Assembly (NCBI GenBank): GCA_012295275.1
Contig: CM022665.1
Location: 28,087,446-28,136,945, forward strand
From: Chrysomallon squamiferum
Taxonomy: Eukaryota > Mollusca > Gastropoda > Neomphalida > Peltospiridae
Direction: 5' to 3'
Length of the DNA: 49,500 nucleotides
In this document: piece by piece, positions 1-11,551 of the stretch
Position numbering within the stretch: the stretch's first letter is position 1
Layout: each line of letters begins with the position of its first letter
The notes under the pieces: model-generated
Told to the model about the DNA's origin: nothing
Databases searched by the model: none
What the model saw: the letters and a program-made list of their open reading frames with translations, nothing else
Program-made: the position numbers and the translations under genes

Positions 1-124
1 GAAATTTCAGTTTTCATATTTTCAAAACAATAAAAAAAAAATGAATACTGAACAAAACAAATTTTAATAAAAAGAGATAATAATTAGTTTATTAAAGACC
101 ATGAAATATGCTTTGATGTCTAAC

Positions 125-158
125 AATTTGGCTTTGGTAAATTTCTTCTCAGATTATC
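125..158 (+). repeat. Left arm of an imperfect inverted repeat
   Basis: These 34 bases match the reverse complement of 955-988 with two mismatches. Weaker similarity continues a further 15 or so bases outward on one side. The arms are about 800 bp apart. They may be two inverted copies of one dispersed repeat or the ends of an old element; the sequence between does not decide it. Confidence 0.6.
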
Positions 159-429
159 ATTTTACATCTAACAACAATGATCTTACAGCAGAAAGACAAC
201 AATAACATCATTAGAATAATAAAAGAAATATGTTATCATACCCTGTTCATAATCCTTCTATTAATCCATAATAACATATTTCTTAATCAAATATATTAAT
301 TAGGTTGTTTATGATGCATTACAAAACATATAATACTTATCATTAATAAGACATGATAGGTGATAAGATTTTTGTTTTCACCTAGCAACAAAGAATTTTA
401 TTTTATATATGTTTGAGTATGTTTGTGTG

Positions 430-585
430 TATGTGACTACAGACAGAATAATACCACAGTGTTTGTCAAACCATGACTAGCTGAACTTTGAAAATACAAA
501 ATAAGACTTATCAGGGAGTCAATTCTAAGCCAATAATACATCAGCCGAACATTATACCACTGAGCCATATACCACCTCCTGTTAT
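430..585 (-). mobile_element. tRNA-derived SINE-like fragment
   Basis: On the minus strand an RNA polymerase III A-box, TGGCTCAGTGG, is visible at 558-568. About 33 bases downstream, at 515-525, is a degenerate B-box, GAATTGACTCC, which matches 8 of 11 positions of GGTTCGANTCC. This spacing and order are typical of a tRNA or tRNA-derived SINE head. The stretch does not fold into a convincing intact tRNA cloverleaf and the B-box is decayed, so I read it as an old SINE copy and not a functional tRNA gene. The outer boundaries are approximate. Confidence 0.45.
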
Positions 586-954
586 TTATGTCAAGTAGAA
601 AAGATAAATCATTTATAAATTTAGTCCTGGGTGTAAAACATTCACTGAAAATCAAACACTTCTGATTTTGTTTAACGTATGATTAACATCTATCATAACA
701 TATTTTCAAAAGGCATAAGATTTCACTGTTAATCTCACTTTAACAGTCTTACACTATTTACTGTATATACAAATACTGATTCTCACCAGTTTTTGTCAAA
801 GGAGTTAAAAGTAATAATAATAATAAATAAAATTATTTTAAAACAATGACCAACCTAAAATGCAAAAGTATGGATGAATGGATGAGCAAATCTTTACTTA
901 TTCTATAAAACTTCAATATTCTGTTATTAATGGTAATTATATAGTTTCCATATA

Positions 955-988
955 GATGATCTGAGAAGAAATTTATCAAAGCCAAATT
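955..988 (-). repeat. Right arm of an imperfect inverted repeat
   Basis: Partner of 125-158, found by reverse-complement comparison (32 of 34 positions agree). The tRNA-like SINE candidate at 430-585 lies between the two arms. Confidence 0.6.
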
Positions 989-1196
989 CTTATCAGTCAA
1001 CATCAAGGAACATTTTATCTTCCCGTAGGCAGAAAAACAAAGCCTTTGATAAACCAGTAACACAGCACTGGCTTGAATGAGAACTTCGATATGAAGGATA
1101 CATAAATATAAAATGTATACCATTTTTATACATCTGTCTACAAACAGTTTGTAAACACTGAGTAATGTCTGTTGTAATATTACAAAGATATATCTC

Positions 1197-1223
1197 TTAT
1201 TATTATTATTGTTATTATTATTA

Positions 1224-1260
<37 letters not shown>

Positions 1261-1325
1261 GTTATTATTGTTATTGTTATTGTTGTTAGTATTATATTAT
1301 TATTATTATTATTATTATTATTTTA
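1197..1325. repeat. (ATT)n microsatellite, interrupted
   Basis: About 125 bp of TTA/ATT triplets with scattered GTT variants. Confidence 0.9.
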
Positions 1326-1499
1326 TTAGTTGTTATTGTTATTAATTAATTTAATATAATAATGTAAATACATATATTTTTTAAGTATATAAATACATCA
1401 AAAGAAAAAACTTCTTTTTGTGTGTATGATTCATTATGTTAATGTATTTTGAACAATCTAAACATGACATTAAGTCAGCGATGCATGATTTAGTTTTTC

Positions 1500-1975
1500 C
1501 AGATTTGTTTATTTATAGCACTTTCAGCAAAACTGTCAAATTCAAACTCCAAATCCATGACTAGCACACCACTCAGTTATGTCTATGTGAATGATAATAG
1601 AGGACACAGAATATATGTTTACTTTTGGCATATTGCAAGAATTATATCCAGAGTTATTAACAAACATATTATATCACATACTATTTCAGCTAAACTGTCA
1701 GTTTACTTCAATTTGAAATTTAGAATAATACATAAACATGCTATTCAGTTCTGTTTACATCAGTTAATGTGGATGTTAAACTTTGAACAAGAATCTATAT
1801 TTATTTTTCACAAACTGCAGTAATATGAGTTATGAACAAGAGTATTAATTATGTATTTTAAACATGTTCTATTTCAGCAAAAATATCAGTTTACTTTCAT
1901 ACTAAAAACATGTCTAATATACACCGAATTATTACTCAACTCTGAATCTATGTAGATACAAGGATATTAATTTAT
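1500..1975. repeat. Decayed tandem repeat, about 165-190 bp period
   Basis: A motif close to TTTCAGCAAAACTGTCAGTT recurs at 1522, 1685 and 1872. Around the second and third copies the flanks also agree: an 'agtattaat'-type segment precedes each and a TTACTTCA/TTACTTTCA segment follows. Spacing is uneven and the copies are strongly diverged, so this is an old array of about three units. Confidence 0.4.
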
Positions 1976-2594
1976 ATATTGTTATTTTGTATGACTTCAC
2001 TAAATTACAACATAATCCCAATACTGGTGTCAAAAAGAAAAAAGGAAAAAGTGAGCTTATGATAATTGCACAAAGATATGTTTAAATGAACCATTTTTGT
2101 CTACTTAAAGCTAAACATGAATTGTAACTCAAGCATACTAAAAGGATCAACAATTGATTTTATGCAATAAGCCTTTTCTAAATCTTTAGTTTGATTTACA
2201 TAATTTACAGTTCATTTGGTAGCTATGGGGTTAGAAATGGAAAACTGCTACTGGTATTTTGTAAGACTGTATGCAACAGATTAAAATAATTCTATCCTTT
2301 TAAACTTGAGCAGTTAAAATTGTAAGTAGAATGAAAAAAAAAAGTTTACCATATTTGTTTTCACAAGCCAATATTACTTTTTCATAAAACAATTGTAAAA
2401 CATCTTTAAGCAGCATATTCATGATATTTTAGACACCAAAAATGAATATGACAAATTTTCAACCATTTTGCCTGGAAAGCTCAGGGTATGGGATACATAT
2501 TTGTGTCAGAGTTCAGCATTCACAAAGTTGATTTAATTCTCATAAAAACCCAAGTGTGAAAAATTCAGAAATGTTGAATTTGTCTGAATTTGTT

Positions 2595-2596
<2 letters not shown>

Positions 2597-2631
<35 letters not shown>
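2597..2631. repeat. (GT)n microsatellite
   Basis: Uninterrupted GT dinucleotides, about 17 units. Confidence 0.95.
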
Positions 2632-2632
<1 letters not shown>

Positions 2633-2798
2633 CTAACTTTTATTTAATAACTAGCTATTATGAGCAGGTTGTTGCTATTAAGAAGTAAAATATGTCTGGA
2701 CAACTGAAAAAATATATTCTGTATTAGTTTAGACTACTGGGATTCCATTTTATTTTCTTTCTTTCATTAAGTTTAATATAATCTAGTATGATGAATAG

Positions 2799-2802
<4 letters not shown>

Positions 2803-2839
<37 letters not shown>
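2803..2839. repeat. (GT)n microsatellite
   Basis: Uninterrupted GT run of about 18 units, 170 bp from the previous GT run. Confidence 0.95.
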
Positions 2840-2841
<2 letters not shown>

Positions 2842-3119
2842 AAGGTATAAAGTACATTTACATTTCACATTTTGTACTAATTCTAATGGTCCTACTGAAC
2901 ATCTGTTGCATGTTGTCAAACTGGACTTTTGTTACAATGAAAACTGGATTAAAATTAATTATAATAAATTAGAGGCAGGTGTTTTAAAGTCATAAATACT
3001 ACCCATATACAAATTATTAATTGCAAATATACTTTTTGCTATAAAATGATAGGTCTTTATCAAGGATTGGAATATGAAACCAGGAAATGTTGCTAGCTTT
3101 TTTGTTATTTATTTATTTA

Positions 3120-3121
3120 TA

Positions 3122-3155
<34 letters not shown>

Positions 3156-3202
3156 GTTATTGTTATTGTTATTGTTATTGTTATTGTTATTATTATTATT
3201 AT
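3120..3202. repeat. (ATT)n / (GTTATT)n microsatellite
   Basis: A pure ATT run passes into a GTTATT hexamer array and back to ATT, a simple example of variant-repeat expansion within a microsatellite. Confidence 0.9.
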
Positions 3203-3399
3203 CACTGTGACCAAATGTAATGTTGCTGTTTTTTATCTTATACCTAGTTTTATCATTTTCATTTATCTAAACCATGTCAATAAATATACTCAATACTGTG
3301 CATTATATATAGTTTGCAAACTGTCAGTATATATATAGACACACACACATATTTTAACTGTAAAAACAAAATATATTCATGTAATAACATTGTTCTATG

Positions 3400-4200
3400 C
3401 TACGGTAAAGATCTACGTTCTATTTAACTTTCACCCGAATGAATTAGTTTTCTTAGTTCGTCTTAGAAGTCGTGAGTTTCACAACTCTGTATTACATCAA
3501 TATGTAATGAAAAAAACAAATCAAAGTCTGTAAGTCATAATTATGAAGTTTTGTACTTTTATGTTAGCGTCTTTAAAGAAAATGTCATCGACTTTGTTCA
3601 CATTTATCCAACTGTGAAGGGTGGGGTCGAGTCTCCATGCATAAGCCTTCAATCCTTCTGTAATACGTTATGTATTCCTTTGTTGTGATGCCCCCGTGTT
3701 ATTGCAACCTTCATAAATATGCGACTTACCGTGATATACTTTTGGGGTCACATGCAGATTTTTGTGAACGCTACAAATTCAGGTGAATATATCCTATTAT
3801 ACTTTCGGCTAAGACAGTCATGCAGTTACTTAATGTCACATAAAACAATCAGCAGCAGGCTGATTCTCTTCATTGGTCTTTAGAGCTTACATCGGTTTTG
3901 GGACGTAATCTTAAGGTGACTGCAAATCGCTTCGGTAATTATCATTGTCAAGCGGAATCTCCTTTGCATTAAGATGTGAAGAATTCCTTAGTTACCAATT
4001 GATTCGTGGCTAATCGGATATATTCGCTGGCGAATTACCGCCATTCCGATATGATTCTCACGCAAGTATTTCCACTATGTCTGTGAGCGTGTTCCGAAAA
4101 TCGGAATCAGTCGGGAAATTCCGTAGTTATGTACGAAGCTTTACTGTTGCTACTTTCACACTGCTTTATAATACATACAGGTGTATTGAAATTACATTTA
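3400..4200 (-). promoter_or_regulatory. CpG-bearing promoter-like island, probably leftward
   Basis: CpG dinucleotides and base complexity rise sharply compared with the AT-rich flanks. On the minus strand a YY1-like motif, GGAATGGCGGT, lies at 4037-4047. A consensus 5' splice site, CG|GTAAGT, lies with its last exonic base at 3730. This pattern fits a first non-coding exon of a gene running left out of the window. No coding sequence is visible to confirm it. A plus-strand reading frame from an ATG at 4077 also ends near a possible donor at about 4181, so direction is not certain. Confidence 0.35.
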
Positions 4201-4333
4201 AGTGGATTAGAAACATACACTTGTTTGGTGTGGTGCTGTTTGTTGTTAAAAAAAAAAAAATTAAATAAATAAATCCTTTCGAACCTATTATTATTCTTTT
4301 ACTGTCTACTTACTCATCTTACTATTTATCCAC

Positions 4334-4445
<112 letters not shown>

Positions 4446-5514
4446 TTATGAATAAAGTAGGAGACGTGTATCTTGTCCTATCATCTTTCGTTCGGTATTC
4501 GTCTATCAAATTATTTCCTTCATTTACACATAATTATACACACCCCTATCCATCGAAAATGACGCCCATATGCATACTAGGGAAAAAATGAAACTAAATG
4601 ATAATCAAAGAAAGTAAAAGAAACTCAAAACAACAAAATAAAAATTTAAAAGAATTTAAAAAAAAAAAAAAAATTATATTACGTGTAAATCACGAAGGTA
4701 TATTTTCAATTTGACCAGCTTTATCTTTAATTAAATTAATATTTTAAAATATATGATGACTGTTTTGCTTGACATGTCAGTGGAAATATTTTACTTTATT
4801 TTCTTTTATCTTTTTTTTTTTTTTTTTTTTTGTTAGATTATTTCTTGACCAACGAGATTATGCTTCTGAATATGAATAAAAATGAAAGTAAATCTTTAGA
4901 ATGTGAATTAAAAAAATGTTTTGCAATGACTCATCATCATGTTGCTAATGTTAACATAATATTTTGATATTACACGTATACTTTATTTAACTATTTGCTT
5001 AGTTTATGTAAATGTGCAGTAAGTAAGTGAGGCTAATTTCGGGTATCATATAAAGATTAAAGAATTAAAGTAATACATTTGTCGTACATATTTAATTAAT
5101 TTAAAATGCAACTTTGTTTATACGATAAAAAGAAGTCTAAATATATTCTGCACACACTCACACACATCCGCACACATACTGATTTTTTAATTTATATTAT
5201 TAGTTTATTATTTATTTTTTTATTTTGCAATCTAATATTAGTTAATAACGAAATAAAACAACAAAAGAATACAGTCAAAAAATATCTTCCGATTTATTTT
5301 TTCTGATATCCATCACAGCAAAGAAATTTGAACAAAAGTTGTTTTATTTTAATACTTAATATTCTTACTGTTGTAGTATATGATTTAAAACAATTCTACT
5401 CTCTGACTGTTGTTGATAATTATATCTATGTTCGGAAAGTAGTATCTTTATCTAAGTCATGCCTTAGTCATGCACTGCCATTAATTACACCTGTAAATAT
5501 TGAACAGTATTTCG

Positions 5515-5569
<55 letters not shown>
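5515..5569. repeat. (AT)n microsatellite at transposon edge
   Basis: About 27 AT units end exactly where the Tigger-like terminal repeat starts. The right end of that element is also followed by a short TA run, so the element probably sits in or seeded a TA repeat. Confidence 0.9.
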
Positions 5570-5574
<5 letters not shown>

Positions 5575-6275
5575 GTACTTTGACTCAATTTGCTCATATA
5601 TCAAACCAATTTTCCCAACTGAAATACCATTAATCCGTTTCAGCCCCCTCAAAACTACTCCTTTTTTTTGTAACGTGTTTTAAAATAAGAAAAAAAAAAT
5701 TATTTATAAAGGACAAATATTGTATAAAAACAAAATAAAATGAATGTAAAAAAATAAATTGATTTTGTTTAAAGTGTATTTATCTTGGAGGTCAGACAAA
5801 TCATTTTAATGCCATTGGTTGGAGTTACAGCTTTTACAGACTCCTTCTGCTTCAGTATGGTGCATATCGTAGAAGTATATGCTCGTACTGCCTAGCGAAG
5901 TCGGCTACATGCACACCTCGCTCATGTTTCTCTATGATTTCATGCTTTAATTCAATGGACATCATCCGTTTCTTCTTCTCAGCATTGTCCTTGATCAGAA
6001 TAATTTCATAAAGGAATTTGTCAAAATACTGCACAAAACGCGAGCACAATACAACAGAGATGCTTCCGCGACGAGGTAATTACGTGAAGTAAATGAGTGA
6101 GACGCGGGATGCTGGGCGGATGTTGTGTTGTTCGTTGCGCCAACTAGCGGCGTCGTCTCTGAAGCATGCTCGTAACTCGGAGTTTGGCTCGCAACTCAAG
6201 CAAAAATCGACCAAGCGACTGCTCGTAACAGGAAAAACTCGTATGTAGGGGCACTGGTAAGTCGAGGTACCACTG
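5570..6275 (-). mobile_element. Short Tigger/pogo-like DNA transposon
   Basis: The right end, read on the minus strand, begins CAGTGGTACCTCGACTTA. The left end begins tAGTGGTACTTTGACTCA, a decayed inverted copy. Both ends abut TA repeats, consistent with the TA target duplication of Tc1/mariner/pogo elements. The whole element is about 706 bp and has more CpG than its surroundings. It carries a fragment of the transposase N-terminus (next entry) and lacks the catalytic DDD region, so it is a non-autonomous, internally deleted copy. The family call rests on the terminal sequence and the transposase fragment; no database search was done. Confidence 0.75.
5895..6000 (-). pseudogene. Tigger/pogo-like transposase N-terminal remnant
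   Basis: The minus-strand frame contains KKRMMSIELKHEIIEKHERG followed by VHVADFARQY. This is the start of the CENP-B/psq-type helix-turn-helix DNA-binding domain of Tigger and pogo transposases. After ARQY the match stops: the expected continuation of the helix-turn-helix is replaced by unrelated residues and a stop, so an internal deletion lies near 5895. The region upstream within the element is not clearly coding. The domain is broken and cannot transpose. Confidence 0.7.
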
Positions 6276-6528
6276 TATATATATATATTGTATTTTGGAA
6301 GTGGAATCCGTTGTTCCTTCATAGGTGTTTTTTTTTTTTTTTTTTTTTTTTTTAATGTACTTCATGGCTTGGAAGCACATGCCTTGTTTGCATAATTAAG
6401 GTAACGTTGGCTGTTCCGGTACCTTCACATTCTTTCAATAACGGCTTTTCAGTTTATTAAATTGACAAATTAGACAGCTAAAATGTTGCATTTATATCTG
6501 AACAGAATATGCTGTAAAATCTTACGTC

Positions 6529-6576
<48 letters not shown>

Positions 6577-7595
6577 TGTCAAGGTATCTACAAAGACTAA
6601 TTATTGAGGACTTTGTTAATGCCTGCAGCAAGGGAGATAACTGTTGTATAAATTGGATGGGAACAAGAAAACATCTGCAGCGTAAAAAACTTTGAAATAC
6701 AAGAGAACCATTTAACTTTTTTGTTTGTTGTTTTGTCTTTTTATTATTATTATTATTATTATTTTATAACTAGCTGGATATGCACCTATGAAATGGCTTA
6801 TTTAGTCAATCACAGATTTGTTGTTTACATTCTGTCTGAATGAAAAAGGTAAAATATTAAGGCCATACTGATTAAAGAATTTACATACATACATATATTT
6901 TCAGTCAGTAAGCTAAGATTCAGTCACGCATGCTTATGGCATGGAATCAAGAAGCATTGTTTCTTACCCAAGACAGTTTCAGTATGGGATGGTCCTTAGT
7001 TTAGTTTGTTAGAGGATTAGTTACAAAGAAGAAAGGATGCAATGGTCCTGTGTACACACCCAATTATTTCTGGGTAGAAGCTAGTAATACGATCCTATAC
7101 TTACAACATAAGGCAAGACAGCTCCATAACTGTGATATCAAAGTAGGTGTGTACCTACTTTAAAACCTCTTCTGCCCTGAATACCCACCTATTATAAGTT
7201 CCAATTACACACGTACACACAAAAAAAAAAAAAAAAAAAAAAAACAAATATGTACTGTTCAACAAATGTAAACTAAAATCTTCCAGATGCAGATTTATTT
7301 CTTTGTTGGGCTGTTTTTATGCCTTATTATTATTATTATTTAAATGTCTGAAGATCCATAATTATGATATTCCATTTGTTGTTATTGTTATTGCGAATGA
7401 CTATTTATAGAAACAATATTTCCAAGAACTTGGTTTAAGCTGCATTTAAATTGTTATTTTACTTCTTTTTTTGTTATATATATATATATATATTAGAGCT
7501 TTTCCATAGCTAAGGATTCATAAATTTGATAATTATTTGTGTAACCTTACATCACATACTGCTTTGAACTAATTAGTCAACTGATATTTGTAAAT

Positions 7596-7596
<1 letters not shown>

Positions 7597-7646
<50 letters not shown>

Positions 7647-7647
7647 A
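7597..7647. repeat. Poly-T / poly-A palindrome (T30A21)
   Basis: Thirty T residues are followed at once by twenty-one A residues. The junction is a perfect inverted repeat. Confidence 0.95.
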
Positions 7648-10299
7648 GAATATATAGATTAAATTATTATCTTAGGATCTAGCAGTTATGGTATTATTAT
7701 TATTGTTGTTGTTGTTGTTGTTTTTTTTTTTTTTTTCTCACTAGTACTCATTGATTTTCACAACTTCGAATGAACCCACTATTGTTTATCTTATTCTTTG
7801 TTGTTTCATTTTTTATTTACTTATTAGTTAGTTGTACCTATTATTATTTTTTGTTAATATTTATAAAATTATACTGTGATATACTGCAATGATACCTATT
7901 TCAGCAAAAAATATTTTGTGATGATGGTATGAAATACTGTGTGTATGTGTGTGAATATGTATGTATGTATATACACATCTCTCTCTTTCATGCATATCTT
8001 TTGTCTTTAAATTGTAATGTTATTATCATGAACATAAGGTCAAATGAAAATAAGCATTAATAAAAAAAATCAAGCAACAATAAAAAAAATAATTAAAAAA
8101 AAAAAAACAACAAAAAAGAACTGACAACAGCAACAACTTCTACAATAATAATAGTAAGTTCATGTGTTTATTCACAGACACAGTATTCATTATATCTATA
8201 TGGGCATTTTAACCAAAGTAGTCCCTACCAAATTAATGGTTGACATTTTACAAAATAAAAATTGTCTGTTGAATCAGTTCTTGTCTGCTCTCTGTTCAGA
8301 AATGAGCAAGTCTGGTGAGGTATTATCTTGAAGTAGTGATGCAGTGCTACCAGTAATTTTGACAGTTCATTACTCCACTATGATTTGTGACACTGATGAG
8401 ATGAACTCAGAGCTTTTCTTCATCAAGGACCTGCTTGTAATTAATTACTAACTGTGGTCAAATTTGGGTCTAGCATTTTGGTTTAGTAGATGCCATAAAT
8501 TATTTGTTTAGTGACATGCATAAGCAAAACACATAAATATTTAAATAAAGAAACAAAGAAATAAATAATAATTATTATTTTATTTTATTAGTTATTATTG
8601 TTGTTGTTTTTAAATTTAAAGTAAACAGTAAGATTTCAATTTTATTCTCAGTTATTTCAGTTTCAAAATTTAACCTTTTATTTAAAAAAAATTAAAAATA
8701 AAGATAAGATACAGGTATCCAATTCATATACAAAGACAAGTTAAAAACAGAAATCGGGGTGCAACTCATATGTAACATGGGGACTTTATCCACAAAACCA
8801 AACCAATAATGAGTAATATTAGCTCATGCTGACAATTACTGCATCATACATAATTCTGTAAGACAGAAACATATAAATATCTCACAGCATGCAGAATATA
8901 AAACATAAAAGAAAAACAGATTATGTAAGAGAAGATTACCATTAACTTGTATTTAAAAGATTGTGTATAAGAATAAATCCAGAATATTTTACAAAGGCTT
9001 ATTATGTAAGAGTTAAAAACTTTAACATATACACTCATGCCATTTGATTTTTTTTTTCAATACTTATAAGTTACTGTAGTTGAAATATTTTGGAAATACT
9101 GTAATGGCTTTATTAAACATACAATGCAGTATTAATTGCAGGAGTGTATCAGATGCACATACTACATTAATAATGCACATACATTTCTGATTCCCAAAAT
9201 ACAAACCAAGTCATTTGTATCAATCACTAAAGATACATTTTAAGATTTACATGAGGATTAGGTTCAGTTCAGCAATATTCTTGATTGCACTATTTCCTGT
9301 TTCAGCTATTGGTAACAACTCAGATGGGCAGAGGAGAGACTACCTTTCATTTAAAATACTTCTGTCCCTTAATCAACATCATTGTGTGCTTGCTACCTTT
9401 TGGGAAGGTGCATGTAAAAAGACAAATTTACAGGTTGCTTATTATATGTATTTTCATGATTATTATCAATGACATTATATGCAAGAATGCCCATATCTGG
9501 AGTACAATGTTCATTCATATTTGCATTATTATATAACTGCTACATAGGGTTTATCACTATCCAGAATATTCAAATTATTATTATTTACATCTACATATTA
9601 CTTGTAGACAATTTTAAGGCCAGATCATTTATATATAATGTCACGACAGAATCTCATTATTATTAGTAGTATTGTTAGTATTATTATTATTTGTTTCAGC
9701 CTGAATGATTTAAGATTTAATTCCTAACAGACCAACTGGTCACAGAAAGTGTTACCTTTCAGTGAGTTATTTCAAAATCATAAACAGTATTATATGAACA
9801 GATAGTAAACAACATTTGTTTTGTTTTTTAATTATTAATTCATACTCATTTAATTACTACTTAGTTCTACACATTTTTATCTTATATGTCAGTCAGTAAA
9901 GTTTACATACAGGTCATTCCTTGTATCTAAGAAGCTAAGTGAAAATTTGAAGAAGAAGAAAATACTTCTTTTTTAAAAATAAATAAATTGTAAATCACAT
10001 CACAGATGAAGAATTGTTTAAGTATCAAAAGATGTTGACACATTTGGAAAAAGAAGACATGGATAAAATTCATTTATCACAGATTAAGTACGCAAGTTCA
10101 GAGAATTTGGAACACATGAAGATATGCTAAGGCTAATTCAAAAGTTCGTTATTTATTGCTTACTATAAAAGTATTTATAAAATGAAAGATAAAATAATAA
10201 TCTAATAATTTCTTTTTTAATTCTTTCTTACTCCAAACAGATCTTAAGGAAAAAAAGAAAAAACTGAAATTATTTGTATTAAGGTTTCCAAATGGTACA

Positions 10300-10302
<3 letters not shown>

Positions 10303-10358
<56 letters not shown>
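10303..10358. repeat. (ATT)n microsatellite
   Basis: About 18 ATT units with no interruption, just upstream of the copy A promoter region. Confidence 0.95.
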
Positions 10359-10359
<1 letters not shown>

Positions 10360-10389
10360 GTTTTAGTAGTAGTTGTTATCGATGACGTT

Positions 10390-10762
10390 AATTGTGTATA
10401 TACACAAAGGGAAGTAATAATAATACAAGAGTTATTGCGCTTGTGTTGTGGGTTTGATATGGTAACCATTGGATGTATACATTTGTTATTTACCCATTGT
10501 TATAAAGAAAAAGAAAAAAAGAACTTGACATCCAAACTGTAACATAGTTTTAATTGGATACAGCTGTGTTATCAAGAAAACACAAAATCGATTTAAAACA
10601 AAATACTCGATGAAACAGAACTGAAAGATCTAGGTCACAATGTGTAATCGTGTTTGATTGGACAATTCTTCGTGTTTAACGTATCGTATATCGTGTTATA
10701 TTTTCTGAAGGAAGTTGGCAGCGAAAACTGGGAGGGGAATCCGGTACTGACGGTTATCGAGG
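10390..10762 (+). promoter_or_regulatory. Probable promoter and 5'UTR of SPTLC2 copy A
   Basis: CpG content rises from about 10380 to 11200 around the first coding exon. Visible elements are a TGACGT half CRE at about 10383, inverted CCAAT boxes (ATTGG) at about 10467 and 10656, and no clear TATA box. A short upstream ORF starts at the ATG at about 10639 and stops within 6 codons. The transcription start is not determinable from sequence. A YY1-type motif on the minus strand lies downstream in intron 1 (11098-11108). Confidence 0.4.
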
Positions 10763-10843
10763 ATGGGTGGAAATGGTATAGTGAAACAAAAAAATGGAAA
10801 GGTGAATGGTTTAAATGGAAATATTAAAAGGCAGAACCAGTGG
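10763..10843 (+). CDS. SPTLC2: SPTLC2 copy A, exon 1 (residues 1-27)
   Basis: Encodes the polar cytosolic leader, with repeated Asn-Gly pairs as in other SPTLC2 N-termini. It ends at TGG|GTAAGT, phase 0. Further 5' non-coding exons are possible. Confidence 0.75.
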
Positions 10844-11494
10844 GTAAGTAAAATGATTAAACAGGATATATCGGATTAAGTTTAAAAAGGATATGTGAAA
10901 TTTAACCCATCTCATAATGAACATCATCAAAACCAAAATTGGAAAGATTTGTAAAATAAATACTTAAATTGATAATTGAAGTAACTATTACTGATATTAC
11001 ATATCATCCGCCGGTACAAACATGGATTTGGATTAAACAGTGTGATCAAAACTTGAAGAAAAACGAAATCCCCTAGTGTCTGACAAATAGGTTTAGCGCC
11101 GCCATTTTGTTGATAGGAGTAGTTGTTGTTATAGGATATCGCATTATCGAATGATTCATGATTTCGACCGATATCTTTAACGACGGTCTGTTATCAGTAA
11201 AGAAAAGAAATGTGATTATTTTTTTTAATAAAACCGTTTCCATCAAAGAAAAACAAATGGGAAATTAGATGTTTGTCACAAAATTTGTAATGTTTGATTT
11301 ATTATTTCCTTAAGAGGTAACTGCTGGTGATGGTTGCTTAGCAAAATTATGTCTTTTATTTATTTGCTTGATTCCACATATTTTTTGTTTAACTAAATGA
11401 TGTAATTTTGACATATATATATATAAATATGAATATGAATGATTCAGTTGGCTTTCTGTTATAAATAACATTTTATTTATTATTATTATATTTA

Positions 11495-11551
<57 letters not shown>

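Larger units (their letters stand above)
1..3400. other. Non-coding left flank with repeats
   Basis: I find no supportable coding exon here. The open frames are short, AT-driven, or reading through microsatellites. The stretch holds a tRNA-like SINE fragment, an inverted repeat, a decayed tandem repeat and several microsatellites, all listed separately. If the island at 3.4-4.2 kb is a leftward promoter, this stretch could be the first intron of that gene, but nothing here proves it. Confidence 0.6.
6280..10390. other. Gene-free interval
   Basis: No coding exon can be supported. There are long homopolymers (poly-A 6532-6576 and 7220-7243, T30A21 at 7597-7647), (ATT)n at 10303-10358 and AT-rich filler. 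Two patches, 6895-7200 and 8280-8460, have more complex base composition and may be old dispersed repeats or conserved non-coding sequence, but I do not recognise them. Confidence 0.55.

Noticed and set aside
430-585. Functional tRNA gene
   Set aside because: The B-box is degenerate and a complete cloverleaf with acceptor stem could not be drawn.
4077-4268. Plus-strand ORF of 63 codons starting in the CpG-bearing island
   Set aside because: It ends in a poly-A-coded Lys run and has no recognisable motif. A start with a donor near 4181 is possible but no following exon could be found.
5328-5633. Plus-strand ORF with a Tyr-Ile repeat
   Set aside because: The repeat is the (AT)n microsatellite and the rest is AT-rich filler with no motif.
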